64,000 bases of DNA from Parvibaculum sp040216885 (GTDB lineage Bacteria; Pseudomonadota; Alphaproteobacteria; Parvibaculales; Parvibaculaceae). A model generated the notes under the pieces. It did not search any database. It saw nothing but the letters and a program-made list of their open reading frames with translations, and had not been told where the DNA came from. The stretch is from contig JAVJOG010000002.1 of assembly GCA_040216885.1 (NCBI GenBank), positions 25,128 through 89,127 of the forward strand, written 5' to 3'. Shown here in pieces: positions 33,913 through 43,158 of the stretch (position 1 is the stretch's first letter; each line of letters begins with the position of its first letter). The position numbers and the translations under genes are program-made.

Positions 33913-35955
33913 TCACTCCGCCGCCTGCATGCGCGACGGGGCAAGTTCCGCCGAGCAACGCGCCATCACCATGCTCGCGCGCGCGATGGGGTTTGTCAGA
34001 TAGAAGTCCTTCACCGGTGTTTCGAACGGCGCGGCGTCGAAATCGCCCTGCGGCAGATCAGGCAGCGGGCCTGCCGGTACGATCATGTCGATCTCGGCGA
34101 AATGCGGCGCGGCCGCGACCATCGCTTCGCGCAAGGCCGTCAGGTTGTCGTAAGGCAAGGTGTGGCCGACGACCGCCGACAAGGCACGCAGGATCGTCCA
34201 ATCCTCGCGGGCGGCGCCGGGCGGGAAGACCGCACGATTACCGAGCTGCACGCGGCCCTCGGTGTTGACCCAGGTTGCGTTTTTCTCGGTGTAGGCGGCG
34301 CCGGGCAGGATCACGTCAGCGCGGTGGGCGCCGGCATCGCCATGCGTGCCCTGATAGACGACAAAGGCCGAGCCGAGACGCGACATGTCGATCTCGTCGG
34401 CGGCCAGCAGATGCACGAATTCGATTTCGCCTTTCGAAGCACCGTCGAGAATGCCTTCGACATCGCGGCCGCCCGCGCCGGGCACCAGACCGAGATCGAG
34501 ACCGCCGACACGCGCCGCAGCCGTATGCAGCACGTTGAAGCCGTTCCAGCCGTCGCGAACCGCGCCGACCGATTTCGCCAGCGCGATGGCGGCCGCGAGC
34601 ACGGCGGCGCCGTCCTTGCGGGTCAGCGCGCCCTGCCCGGCGACCTTCAGCGGGTTCGAGGCGTTTTTCAGCTCATCGGCGAAAGCACCGAGGTCTTTCA
34701 GCGATTGCGGGCCGGCGCCGAGGTGATCGTAAGCGTAGGTAAGGTCGGCGCGGGGGCCGACGACGCCGACCTTGAGGTCGCCGCGGCGGGCACGCTTCAG
34801 GATGCGGGCGTTGAGGATCGGCGCTTCCTTGCGCGGGTCGGTGCCGATCAAGAGGATGGCATCCGCTTCCTCGATGCCCGCGATGGTGGTGTTGAAGAGA
34901 TAGGCGGCGCGGGCCGATGAATCGAGCTTCGCGCCGTCCGGGCGGCAATCGATGTTGGGCGAGCCGAGGCTTGCGTAAAGGTCTTTCAGCGCCTTCATGG
35001 ATTCGGCGCAGGCGAGATCGCCAGCGATAGCGGCGATGCGGTCGCCCTTGATGCCCTTGAGGCGCGCGGCGATGGCGGTGAAGGCTTCGTCCCAGCTTGC
35101 GGCGCGCAGGCTTCCGCCCTCGCGCACATAGGGCGTGTCGAGGCGCTGCATCCGGAAGCCGTCCCAGACGAAGCGCGTCTTGTCGGAAATCCACTCCTCG
35201 TTCACGTCCTCGTTGAGACGCGGCAGAATGCGCATCACGGCGGCACCGCGCGCATCGACGCGGATGTTCGAGCCGACAGCATCCATTGCGTCGATGGATT
35301 CGGTCTTGCGCAGTTCCCAGGGACGCGCCGTGTAGGCGTAGTGATGGAAGGTCAGCGCGCCGACAGGACAAAGGTCGACGACGTTTGCCGACAGTTCCGA
35401 GGTGAGCGCGTGTTCGAGATAGGTTGTGATCTCCATGTCCTCGCCGCGGCCGATGGCGCCGAGTTCGGGCACACCGGCAACCTCCTGCGAGAAGCGGATG
35501 CAGCGCGTGCAATGGATGCAGCGGGTCATGATGGTCTTGACCAGCGGCCCCATATATTTGTCTTCGACGGCGCGCTTGTTTTCGCCAAAGCGCGAGCCGT
35601 CGACGCCATAGGCCATCGCCTGATCCTGCAGGTCGCATTCGCCACCCTGATCGCAGATCGGGCAATCCAGCGGGTGATTGATCAGCAGGAATTCCATCAC
35701 GCCTTCGCGGGCGCGCTTTACCTGTTCAGTCTTCGTGTGGACGACCATGCCCTCGCCCGCCGGCATGGCGCAGGAGGCGACCGGCTTCGGCGACTTCTCG
35801 ACTTCGACAAGGCACATGCGGCAGTTGCCGGCAATCGACAGGCGTTCGTGATAGCAGAAGCGCGGAATCTCGGCACCCGCTTCCTCGCAGGCCTGCAACA
35901 GCGTGGCGCCGTTTTCGACCTCGACCTCAATGCCGTCGACGATAAGTTTTGGCAT
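33913..35955 (-). CDS. nuoG: NADH-quinone oxidoreductase subunit G
   Basis: The large iron-sulphur subunit of the peripheral arm, 680 residues. The N-terminal 2Fe-2S domain shows the Cys motifs CYHERLSIAGNCRMC, the 4Fe-4S segment CPICDQGGECDLQ with the nearby HCTRCIRFSQEV, then a molybdopterin-oxidoreductase-like domain that no longer binds cofactor. Length is normal for the alphaproteobacterial and mitochondrial (NDUFS1) type. It starts four bases after nuoF. Confidence 0.97.
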   Translation of the reverse strand: MPKLIVDGIEVEVENGATLLQACEEAGAEIPRFCYHERLSIAGNCRMCLVEVEKSPKPVASCAMPAGEGMVVHTKTEQVKRAREGVMEFLLINHPLDCPICDQGGECDLQDQAMAYGVDGSRFGENKRAVEDKYMGPLVKTIMTRCIHCTRCIRFSQEVAGVPELGAIGRGEDMEITTYLEHALTSELSANVVDLCPVGALTFHHYAYTARPWELRKTESIDAMDAVGSNIRVDARGAAVMRILPRLNEDVNEEWISDKTRFVWDGFRMQRLDTPYVREGGSLRAASWDEAFTAIAARLKGIKGDRIAAIAGDLACAESMKALKDLYASLGSPNIDCRPDGAKLDSSARAAYLFNTTIAGIEEADAILLIGTDPRKEAPILNARILKRARRGDLKVGVVGPRADLTYAYDHLGAGPQSLKDLGAFADELKNASNPLKVAGQGALTRKDGAAVLAAAIALAKSVGAVRDGWNGFNVLHTAAARVGGLDLGLVPGAGGRDVEGILDGASKGEIEFVHLLAADEIDMSRLGSAFVVYQGTHGDAGAHRADVILPGAAYTEKNATWVNTEGRVQLGNRAVFPPGAAREDWTILRALSAVVGHTLPYDNLTALREAMVAAAPHFAEIDMIVPAGPLPDLPQGDFDAAPFETPVKDFYLTNPIARASMVMARCSAELAPSRMQAAE

Positions 35956-35959
35956 GCCC

Positions 35960-37249
35960 CTACTCCGCCGCCGCCTGAGCGACGCCGCGTCTTGCCGCGA
36001 TGCGCTCTTCGATGGTGCCTCGAAAATGACGGATCAGGCCCTGAACCGGCCAAGCCGCCGCGTCGCCGAGCGCACAAATGGTGTGACCTTCGACACGCTT
36101 CGAAACGTCGAGCAGCATGTCGATCTCCTCGACCGCCGCCTCGCCCGACACCAGACGTTCCATCACGCGCCACATCCAGCCGGTGCCTTCGCGGCAGGGC
36201 GTGCACTGGCCGCAGCTCTCATGCTTGTAGAAGGCCGAGAGGCGCGCGATCGCCTTGATAACGTCGGTCGATTTGTCCATGACGATGACGGCCGCCGTGC
36301 CGAGGCCGGTCTGCACGGCCTTCAGCGAGTCGAAATCCATCAGGATGTCGTCGCATACCGATTTCGGAATGAGCGGCACCGACGAGCCGCCGGGAATGAC
36401 GGCCAGCAGATTGTCCCAGCCGCCGCGCACGCCACCCGCATGCTTCTCCAGCAGTTCCTTGAGGGGGATACCCATTTCCTCTTCGACATTGCAGGGATTG
36501 TTTACGTGGCCCGAGATGCAGAAGAGCTTGGTGCCGGTGTTGTTGGGGCGGCCGAGGCCGGCGAACCAGGTGGCGCCGCGGCGCAGGATGGTCGGCGCGA
36601 CCGCAATCGACTCGACATTGTTGACGGTGGTCGGCGCGCCGTAGAGACCGACATTGGCCGGAAATGGCGGCTTCAGGCGCGGCATGCCCTTCTTGCCTTC
36701 CAGGCTTTCGAGCAGCGCCGTTTCCTCGCCGCAGATATAGGCGCCGGCGCCGTGATGGACATAGATGTCGAAATCCCAGCCGGAGCCTGCCGCGTTCTTG
36801 CCGACGAGACCCGCTTCATAGGCTTCGTCGATGGCAGCCTGAAGCTGCTCGCGCTCGCGGATGAACTCGCCGCGCACATAGATATAGCAGGCATGCGCGC
36901 CCATCGCGAAGCTGGCGATCAGACAGCCCTCGACCAGCTTGTGCGGATCGTGACGCATGAAGTCGCGGTCCTTGCAGGTGCCGGGTTCGGACTCGTCGGC
37001 ATTGACGACGAGGTAATGCGGGCGGCCGTCGGACTCCTTTGGCATGAAGGACCATTTGAGGCCGGTCGGGAAGCCGGCGCCGCCGCGGCCGCGCAGGCCC
37101 GACTTTTTCATTTCGTCGAGAATCCAGTCGCGGCCCTTGGCGATGATCGCGGCCGTGCCGTCCCAATCGCCGCGGGCGCGGGCACCGGCGAGGCGCCAGT
37201 CGTGATGGCCGTAGAGATTGGTGAAAATGCGGTCCTTGTCCTCGAGCAT
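35960..37249 (-). CDS. nuoF: NADH-quinone oxidoreductase subunit F
   Basis: Binds NADH, FMN and one 4Fe-4S cluster. The 429-residue protein has the FMN/NADH loop GRGGAGFPTGLKW, ESEPGTCKDR, and the cluster motif SCGQCTPCREGTGWMW near the C-terminus. Its ATG overlaps the nuoE stop by one base (TAATG). Substrate entry to complex I is by this subunit with NuoE. Confidence 0.98.
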   Translation of the reverse strand: MLEDKDRIFTNLYGHHDWRLAGARARGDWDGTAAIIAKGRDWILDEMKKSGLRGRGGAGFPTGLKWSFMPKESDGRPHYLVVNADESEPGTCKDRDFMRHDPHKLVEGCLIASFAMGAHACYIYVRGEFIREREQLQAAIDEAYEAGLVGKNAAGSGWDFDIYVHHGAGAYICGEETALLESLEGKKGMPRLKPPFPANVGLYGAPTTVNNVESIAVAPTILRRGATWFAGLGRPNNTGTKLFCISGHVNNPCNVEEEMGIPLKELLEKHAGGVRGGWDNLLAVIPGGSSVPLIPKSVCDDILMDFDSLKAVQTGLGTAAVIVMDKSTDVIKAIARLSAFYKHESCGQCTPCREGTGWMWRVMERLVSGEAAVEEIDMLLDVSKRVEGHTICALGDAAAWPVQGLIRHFRGTIEERIAARRGVAQAAAE

Positions 37250-37869
37250 TACTCGCCCCCACCCGTATGCGCTTCAGCGGAAGTCAGGCTTGTAAGGCCG
37301 CCGAGCGGCTCCGACGAATGCCGGGCGCTTTGCGGGCCGGGCTTCACGTCCTTGCCGGCGCGCAGGTCCGCCAGAATGCGCTCGAGCCCCGCCGCGTCGA
37401 GGTCTTCATAGAAGTCGGCATTGATCTGGACCATCGGCGCGTTGACGCAGGCGCCGAGGCATTCGACTTCGAGCCATGAGAGCTTGCCGTCGGCGCTGAC
37501 CTTGCCCTCAGGACCGATATGCTTGCGGCAGACTTCTTTCAGTTCATCGGCGCCGCGCAGCCAGCAGGGCGTCGTGCCGCAGAGCTGCACGTAGTGTTCG
37601 CCGACCGGCGAGAGATTGAACATCGTGTAGAAGGTCGCGACTTCGAGCGCGCGGATGTAGTCCATGCCGAGCATTTCGGCGACATAGCGGATCGCGGGTT
37701 CCGGCAGCCAGCCGTCATGCTGCTCCTGCGCGCGCCAGAACAGCGGGATGATGGCCGAAGCCTGCTTGCCTTCCGGATATTTCGCGATCTGCGCCTTCGC
37801 CCATTCGACGTTTTCGGGCGTGAAGGCGAAGTCCGCCGGCTGTTTGGGATCTAGTCTGCGAACGCTCAC
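37249..37869 (-). CDS. nuoE: NADH-quinone oxidoreductase subunit E
   Basis: Carries the N1a 2Fe-2S cluster in a thioredoxin-like fold; Cys ligands are in CGTTPCWLRG and CLGACVNAPM. I take the GTG at 37869, giving 206 residues starting VSVRRLDPKQ; it overlaps the nuoD stop by four bases (GTGA). The open frame upstream lies within nuoD and is not conserved. The C-terminal 40 residues beyond the fold are low in complexity, as in related bacteria. Confidence 0.95.
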   Translation of the reverse strand: MSVRRLDPKQPADFAFTPENVEWAKAQIAKYPEGKQASAIIPLFWRAQEQHDGWLPEPAIRYVAEMLGMDYIRALEVATFYTMFNLSPVGEHYVQLCGTTPCWLRGADELKEVCRKHIGPEGKVSADGKLSWLEVECLGACVNAPMVQINADFYEDLDAAGLERILADLRAGKDVKPGPQSARHSSEPLGGLTSLTSAEAHTGGGE

Positions 37870-39044
37870 CGGTCCACCTCTCCGAACACGATATCGATGG
37901 AGCCGAGGATGGCGGCAACGTCCGCCAGCATGTGGCCCTTGCACAGATGATCCATCGCCTGCAGATGGGCGAAGCCCGGTGCGCGGATCTTGCACTTGTA
38001 GGGTTTGTTGCCGCCGTCCGAGACGAGATAGACGCCGAATTCGCCCTTGGGCGCCTCGACGGCCGCATAGACCTCGCCCTCGGGCACGCGGTAGCCCTCG
38101 GTATAAAGCTTGAAGTGGTGGATCAGCGCTTCCATCGAGCGTTTCATCTCGGCGCGCGACGGCGGCACGACCTTGCCGTCTTCAGCATGTACCGGACCGC
38201 CGGGCATCATTTCGATGCACTGCTTCATGATGCGCAGCGACTGGCGCATTTCGTCCATGCGGATCAGATAGCGGTCGTAGCAGTCGCCGTTCTTGCCGAC
38301 CGGAATGTCGAAGTCGAGCTCGGAATAGACTTCGTAGGGTTGCGAACGGCGCAGATCCCAGGCCATGCCGGAGCCGCGCACCATGACGCCGGAGAACCCC
38401 CAGGCGAGCGCGTCTTCCTGCGAGACGACGCCGATGTCGACATTGCGCTGCATGAAAATCCGGTTGCCGGTCAGCAACGCCTCGAGATCGTCGAGCGCCT
38501 GTTCACACGGATCGCAAAAATTGTAGATGTCCTCGATGAGCTTGGGCGGCAGATCGCGATGCACGCCGCCGACGCGGAAATAATTCACGTGGAGGCGCGC
38601 GCCGGATGCGCGCTCGTAGAAGATCATCAGTTTTTCGCGCTGCTCGAAGCCCCAGAGCGGCGGCGTCAGCGCGCCGACGTCGAGCGCCTGCGTCGTCACG
38701 TTGAGCATGTGGGCGAGGATGCGGCCCATTTCGGAATAGAGAACGCGGATGAACTGACCGCGGCGCGGCACTTCGAGGCCGAGCAGCTTTTCGGCCGCCA
38801 GCACGAAAGCATGTTCCTGATTCATCGGCGCGACATAGTCGAGCCGATCGAAATAGGGCGTCGCCTGCAGATAGGTCTTGTACTCGATCAGCTTTTCCGT
38901 GCCGCGATGCAGGAGGCCAATATGCGGGTCGACGCGCTCGACCACTTCGCCGTCGAGCTCCAGCACGAGACGCAGCACGCCATGCGCGGCCGGATGCTGC
39001 GGTCCGAAATTCAGGTGGTAGTTGCGGAGCTCCTGTTCGGCCAT
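37866..39044 (-). CDS. nuoD: NADH-quinone oxidoreductase subunit D
   Basis: The 49-kDa subunit that shapes the quinone site, related to NiFe hydrogenase large subunits. The 392-residue protein shows the N-terminal loop NFGPQHPAAHGVLRLVLELD with the conserved histidine, and the LHRGTEKLIEYK segment. It is a separate gene here, not fused to nuoC. It starts three bases after nuoC. Confidence 0.98.
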   Translation of the reverse strand: MAEQELRNYHLNFGPQHPAAHGVLRLVLELDGEVVERVDPHIGLLHRGTEKLIEYKTYLQATPYFDRLDYVAPMNQEHAFVLAAEKLLGLEVPRRGQFIRVLYSEMGRILAHMLNVTTQALDVGALTPPLWGFEQREKLMIFYERASGARLHVNYFRVGGVHRDLPPKLIEDIYNFCDPCEQALDDLEALLTGNRIFMQRNVDIGVVSQEDALAWGFSGVMVRGSGMAWDLRRSQPYEVYSELDFDIPVGKNGDCYDRYLIRMDEMRQSLRIMKQCIEMMPGGPVHAEDGKVVPPSRAEMKRSMEALIHHFKLYTEGYRVPEGEVYAAVEAPKGEFGVYLVSDGGNKPYKCKIRAPGFAHLQAMDHLCKGHMLADVAAILGSIDIVFGEVDR

Positions 39045-39047
39045 CGG

Positions 39048-39671
39048 TCAGTTCTCCGCCTTTTCGTCGCCCGGCAGCAGATATTCGACGCCTTCCCAAG
39101 GGCTCGAGAAATCGAAGCTGCGGAACTCCTGCACGAGCTTCACCGGCTCGTAGACGACACGCTTCACGTCATCGTCGTAGCGGACCTCGACATAACCGGT
39201 GAGCGGGAAGTCCTTTCGCAGCGGATAGCCGTTGAAGCCGTAGTCGGTGAGGATGCGGCGCAGGTCCGGGTGATCGCTGAAGAGCACGCCGTACATGTCG
39301 AAGGTTTCGCGCTCGTACCAGTTGGCCGACGGAAAGATGCCGACGACGCTCGGTACAGCCGTTTCCTCATCTGTTTCGATAATGACACGGATGCGCTGGT
39401 TCTGGTGCATCGACAACAGATGGTAGACGACATCGAAGCGGCGGGCGCGCTGCGGATAGTCGACGGCCGTAATGTCGAGCAGCGTTGCGAAGTGGCAGGC
39501 GGGGTCGTCGCGCAGAAACTTCAGCACGCGCGCGATCGATCCGACCTGGGCACGGACCGTCAGTTCGCCGTAAGCGACGTTGAAACCGAGCATCGAATCC
39601 TCGACCCCGCCGAGAATATGCTCGCCCAGTTCTGTGAGACTTTCGTCCATCGATGCGGTCTCGAAACTCAT
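39048..39671 (-). CDS. nuoC: NADH-quinone oxidoreductase subunit C
   Basis: The 30-kDa peripheral arm subunit. From MSFETASMDESL (ATG at 39671) it has 207 residues, with the family signature ERETFDMYGVLFSDHPDLRR. The open frame continues upstream into nuoB without conservation; an ATG seven codons later is an alternative start. The gap to nuoB is 52 bases, the largest in the nuoA-H part of the operon. Confidence 0.96.
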   Translation of the reverse strand: MSFETASMDESLTELGEHILGGVEDSMLGFNVAYGELTVRAQVGSIARVLKFLRDDPACHFATLLDITAVDYPQRARRFDVVYHLLSMHQNQRIRVIIETDEETAVPSVVGIFPSANWYERETFDMYGVLFSDHPDLRRILTDYGFNGYPLRKDFPLTGYVEVRYDDDVKRVVYEPVKLVQEFRSFDFSSPWEGVEYLLPGDEKAEN

Positions 39672-39723
39672 GGGCAGGTTTTCGCTTCCCGCGCGGAAGG
39701 TACTCGCTGCCGGTCGGTGAAAA

Positions 39724-40284
39724 TCAGCGGTCGAGCGTGCCCGTCCGGCGAATTTTCTTTTGAAGGGCGAGGATGCCGTAGAGCAGCGCCTCGGCGGTGG
39801 GCGGGCATCCGGGCACATAGATGTCGACCGGGACGATCCGGTCGCAGCCACGCACCACGGAGTAGGAATAGTGATAGTAGCCGCCGCCGTTCGCACAGGA
39901 TCCCATCGAGATCACATAGCGGGGCTCCGGCATCTGGTCGTAGACCTTTCGCAAGGCAGGCGCCATCTTGTTGGTCAGAGTGCCGGCGACGATCATCACG
40001 TCGGACTGGCGGGGACTGGCGCGCGGCGCGACGCCGAAACGCTCTACGTCGTAGCGCGGCATCGAGGTGTGCATCATTTCGACCGCGCAGCAGGCAAGGC
40101 CAAAGGTCATCCACATCAGCGAGCCGGTCCGCGACCAGTTGACGAGGTCGTCGACCGTCGTCAGCACAAAACCCTTGTCGGCGAGCGCGTCGGAAGCCTG
40201 ACGGAAGAAGGCATCGTCCTGCCCGTCGCCGGGGATCGCCGTTTGAGCCGGTGCGGCTGCATTGCCGGTTTGCATCACTCCCAT
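39724..40284 (-). CDS. nuoB: NADH-quinone oxidoreductase subunit B
   Basis: Holds the N2 4Fe-4S cluster that reduces quinone. Ligand cysteines are seen as the pair in GLACCAVEMM, then GSCANGGGYYHYSYSVV and the Cys in YVPGCPPTAEAL. The start is uncertain: ATG at 40284 has a GAAGG sequence nine bases upstream and overlaps nuoA; ATG at 40275 overlaps the nuoA stop by one base. The conserved core is unaffected. Confidence 0.96.
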   Translation of the reverse strand: MGVMQTGNAAAPAQTAIPGDGQDDAFFRQASDALADKGFVLTTVDDLVNWSRTGSLMWMTFGLACCAVEMMHTSMPRYDVERFGVAPRASPRQSDVMIVAGTLTNKMAPALRKVYDQMPEPRYVISMGSCANGGGYYHYSYSVVRGCDRIVPVDIYVPGCPPTAEALLYGILALQKKIRRTGTLDR

Positions 40285-40640
40285 TCCAGCGCGCCCTTCT
40301 TCCACTCATAGGTGAAGCCGATCGTCAGGACGCCCAGGAACACGACCATCGACCAGAACCCGAACAAGCCCACATCGCCGAGCGCGACCGCCCAGGGAAA
40401 CAGGAAGGCCACTTCGAGGTCGAAGATGATGAAGAGGATGGCGACGAGATAGTATTTCACGTCGAACTTCATGCGCGCGTCGTCGAATGCGTCGAAGCCG
40501 CATTCATAGGCAGCAAGCTTTTCGGGATCCGGTTTGCTCGGCGCGATCAGGAACGGCGCGACGAGCAATGCGAGACCGATCACGAGCGACAGCCCCATAA
40601 AGATCAATATGGGCAGGTACTCGAGAAGCAGGTCTTCCAT
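40275..40640 (-). CDS. nuoA: NADH-quinone oxidoreductase subunit A
   Basis: First gene of the complex I operon. The 121-residue protein (ATG at 40640, MEDLLLEYLPILIFMG) has three membrane helices and the conserved loop AAYECGFDAFDDARMKFDVKYY, with the Cys and acidic residues near the quinone site. It is preceded by a leader of about 115 bases from the promoter at 40762-40790. Confidence 0.97.
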   Translation of the reverse strand: MEDLLLEYLPILIFMGLSLVIGLALLVAPFLIAPSKPDPEKLAAYECGFDAFDDARMKFDVKYYLVAILFIIFDLEVAFLFPWAVALGDVGLFGFWSMVVFLGVLTIGFTYEWKKGALEWE

Positions 40641-40761
40641 CGAATTGTCCTCAACAAGAGACCGGCACCTTGCGATGTCCGGCCGGGCGTCCGATCTGCA
40701 CCGCGCGGGCGCGCGGCGGGATGGTCGAATCATCCATAATCAACTGCCCAATTCGGCGCGC

Positions 40762-40790
40762 AGTATAGCTCCCGCATAAGCGAAATCAAA
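40762..40790 (-). promoter_or_regulatory. Promoter of the nuo operon
   Basis: On the minus strand TTTGAT (40790-40785), a 17-base spacer and TATACT (40767-40762). Transcription would begin near 40755. The rest of the gap up to tRNA-Asp (40791-40920) contains two perfect small hairpins (ATCGCG/CGCGAT with an AAAG loop near 40892-40907, and GCCCG/CGGGC near 40867-40881) without T-runs, probably tRNA 3' processing or termination structures. Confidence 0.6.
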
Positions 40791-40920
40791 GGCTGGCTGA
40801 CGTTTTGTCGAAGCAAAAGTCTTTGTTTTTCCTGCCCTTGCGGAAGGTCACCTGCAAGCGGCGCCGCGCCCGCCGTCGGGCGTTCGCAGCTATCGCGAAA
40901 GCGCGATGAGACGAGAACGA

Positions 40921-40997
<77 letters not shown>

Positions 40998-41104
40998 AAC
41001 AGGGCGAAGAAACCGCCTGAAAGGTGGGCGTCTCGTAAGCCAAGCCCCCCGCCCTGTCAAGGCGGCCCCTCAAGCTCGCAGCGCGCGGCGCGGCTCGTCG
41101 TGCG

Positions 41105-41180
41105 TGGTGGGCGGTGACGGGCTCGAACCGCCGACCCTCTCGGTGTAAACGAGATGCTCTACCAACTGAGCTAACCGCCC
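41105..41180 (-). tRNA. tRNA-Val (TAC)
   Basis: Cloverleaf of 76 nt with encoded CCA. Acceptor GGGCGGT pairs with ACCGCCC, anticodon stem TCTCG/CGAGA with loop TTTACAC (anticodon TAC), T-loop GTTCGAGCC. It lies 107 bases upstream of tRNA-Asp on the same strand, so the two may share a transcript. Confidence 0.97.
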
Positions 41181-41329
41181 TGACCCGCGCGCCGAAACGC
41201 CCGCGCGGCGCGTTCCCGCAACTCCTAGCGAATGGGCGCCGGCAATGCAATCGGAGCCATTGCAATGCGCGCCCAAACGCCCGATCTTGGGCGTTCGCCC
41301 TTCGGCTCACCGACAGACCGGGTGTCCAG

Positions 41330-42631
41330 TTGACTCGTACCCTCGCCCCCGTCTTTTCGCTGCTGATGGCAACCGCCATCCTGCTGGTCGGCAACGGACT
41401 TCTCGGCACGCTGATTCCGATTCGCGCCGGCTATGAGGGCTTCGCGACCATTTCCGTCGGCATTATCGGCAGCTTCTATTTTGCCGGTTTTCTAGGTGGT
41501 TGTTTCGCGACGCCGCATATCGTGCGTCGCGCCGGGCATATCCGCAGCTTCGCGACCTTTTGCGGATTGGCCGCGGCGGCGCCGCTCATTCACGCGATGT
41601 CTTCCGATCCGACCATGTGGGCGCTGATGCGGGTGCTGACCGGCTTCTGTTTCGCCGGCCTTTATATGGTGATCGAGAGCTGGCTCAACGAACAGTCGAC
41701 CAACGATACGCGGGGCCGCATCTTCGCGGTGTATCTGGCGGTCAACCTGACGGCCCTTGCCGGCGGCCAGCTGATGCTGAATGCCGCGGACTCGAGCGGC
41801 TTCGTGCTCTTCGCCATCTGCTCGATCCTGACGTCGCTGGCGCTAGTGCCGGTGGCGATGACGACGTCGGTGCAGCCGATGCCGATCCAGAGCACGCATA
41901 TCAACATCCGGAATCTCTATGCCCTATCGCCCGTGGGCCTGGTCGGATCGTTTGTGGTCGGCCTCACCAATGCGCCGTTCTGGACGCTGGCGCCACTTTT
42001 CGCGATCGAACGCGGGCTTGGCGAAGGCGGGGTCGCGGCGTTCATGCTGGCGGCAATCGCCGGCGGGGCGGTCGCACAATGGCCGATCGGGCGTATTTCA
42101 GACCGCATGGACCGGCGGCGCGTCATTGTTGCGGTTTGTCTCGGCTCGGCGGCGGGCGAGATAGCCCTGGTCGCCGCCGGCATCAGCGGCAGCGTCACGG
42201 CAATCATGCTGGCAGGTGTGCTTTTCGGCGTTTTCGCGCTGACGCTCTATTCGGTGTGCGTGGCACATATGAACGATCACGGACAGAGCGAAAGCTTTGT
42301 GTCGATCTCGGGCGGGCTGCTGGTCGTCTATTCGGTGGGCGCGATTGTCGGTCCGACCGCCGCGTCGCTGGGCGTCGGCAGCTTCGGCATTTCGTCGATA
42401 TTCGTGTTCCCGGCGGTCGTGCACCTGCTCTTTGCCGGGTATACGGCCTACCGGATCGTCTCGACGCCCGCCCTGACCGAAGAGCAGCGGTCCGACTTCG
42501 TGGCCGTGCCGTTCCCGCAGGTTACGCCGCTGCCAACGGAACTCGATCCACGCGCCGCCGACGAAGAGCCGCCTCTCGAAGAGACCGGGGGACCTGCGGA
42601 CGAGCCGGCCAGCGAGCACACTTCCCCATGA
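41330..42631 (+). CDS. MFS transporter, YcaD-like
   Basis: A major facilitator permease of about 433 residues and 12 predicted helices, substrate unknown. The helix 2-3 loop motif is degenerate (GGCFATPHIVRRAGHIRSF) and the second-half copy is clear (GRISDRMDRRRVIVA). The C-terminal 60 residues are acidic and proline-rich. The start is unsure: the TTG at 41330 keeps helix 1 whole (APVFSLLMATAILLVGNGLL), while the first ATG at 41366 would cut into it; no strong ribosome site is seen. It is transcribed away from the tRNAs. Confidence 0.85.
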   Translation: MTRTLAPVFSLLMATAILLVGNGLLGTLIPIRAGYEGFATISVGIIGSFYFAGFLGGCFATPHIVRRAGHIRSFATFCGLAAAAPLIHAMSSDPTMWALMRVLTGFCFAGLYMVIESWLNEQSTNDTRGRIFAVYLAVNLTALAGGQLMLNAADSSGFVLFAICSILTSLALVPVAMTTSVQPMPIQSTHINIRNLYALSPVGLVGSFVVGLTNAPFWTLAPLFAIERGLGEGGVAAFMLAAIAGGAVAQWPIGRISDRMDRRRVIVAVCLGSAAGEIALVAAGISGSVTAIMLAGVLFGVFALTLYSVCVAHMNDHGQSESFVSISGGLLVVYSVGAIVGPTAASLGVGSFGISSIFVFPAVVHLLFAGYTAYRIVSTPALTEEQRSDFVAVPFPQVTPLPTELDPRAADEEPPLEETGGPADEPASEHTSP

Positions 42632-42664
42632 AAAAGGCCGGCACACTTCCCTACGCGGCCGGCC
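42631..42664 (-). terminator. Intrinsic terminator after hup
   Basis: Stem GGCCGGC (42636-42642) with GCCGGCC (42658-42664), 15-base loop; on the minus strand the stem is followed by TTTTT. It lies 26 bases after the hup stop and overlaps the end of the convergent MFS gene, so it can serve that unit as well. Confidence 0.8.
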
Positions 42665-42689
42665 CTCAAACTCGCGGTTTTTTTTCAGC

Positions 42690-42965
42690 TCAGCTGTTCA
42701 CAGCGTCCTTGAGCCCCTTGCCGGCCTTGAACTTCGGCTGCTTCGAGGCCGGGATCTGGATCGTCTCGCCGGTACGCGGGTTGCGGCCCTCGGTGGCTGC
42801 ACGGTTCGACACGTTGAACGTGCCGAAGCCGACCAGCCGGACCTCTTCGCCCTTTTTCAGCGAGTCCGTGATGATGTCGAACACATAGTCGACGGACTTG
42901 GTCGCATCGGCCTTGGATAGACCGGTCCGGTCCGCCACTTCTGCAATGAGATCGTTCTTGTTCAC
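42690..42965 (-). CDS. hup: Nucleoid protein HU
   Basis: The 91-residue DNA-bending protein starts MNKNDLIAEVADRTGLSKAD and carries the arm signature GFGTFNVSNRAATEGRNPRTG. It follows lon, the standard place in proteobacteria, but has its own promoter and terminator. Whether the protein works as a homodimer cannot be told; no second hup is in the window. Confidence 0.97.
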   Translation of the reverse strand: MNKNDLIAEVADRTGLSKADATKSVDYVFDIITDSLKKGEEVRLVGFGTFNVSNRAATEGRNPRTGETIQIPASKQPKFKAGKGLKDAVNS

Positions 42966-43019
42966 GTCGGGCCCCTTCTGATGCGATGGCGGGGAATCGG
43001 GATTCCCTCAAGCGTCAAG

Positions 43020-43049
43020 AGTCTACTCGTCTGCCAAGAAGGGGGTCAA
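43020..43049 (-). promoter_or_regulatory. Candidate hup promoter
   Basis: On the minus strand TTGACC (43049-43044), 18-base spacer, TAGACT (43025-43020). Start near 43013, leader of about 48 bases, ribosome site AAGGGG before the ATG. Confidence 0.5.
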
Positions 43050-43096
43050 AGTAAAAACAAAGGAATTCTGCGGAAAATTCGAGGTGCCAAACACAG

Positions 43097-43123
43097 AAAC
43101 GGGAGCCCTGAGGCTCCCGTTTT
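43097..43123 (-). terminator. Intrinsic terminator after lon
   Basis: Perfect 11-pair stem with arms 43097-43107 and 43112-43122 around CTGA; on the minus strand the T-rich run TTTCTGTGTTT follows. It is 36 bases after the lon stop, so hup is separately transcribed. Confidence 0.85.
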
Positions 43124-43158
43124 GTTTCGCGCGACCGCCTTGTGAGCGCTCGCCGCCT

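Noticed and set aside
39672..39896. Upstream extension of nuoC by 75 codons
   Set aside because: It lies inside nuoB in another frame and is arginine- and proline-rich nonsense.
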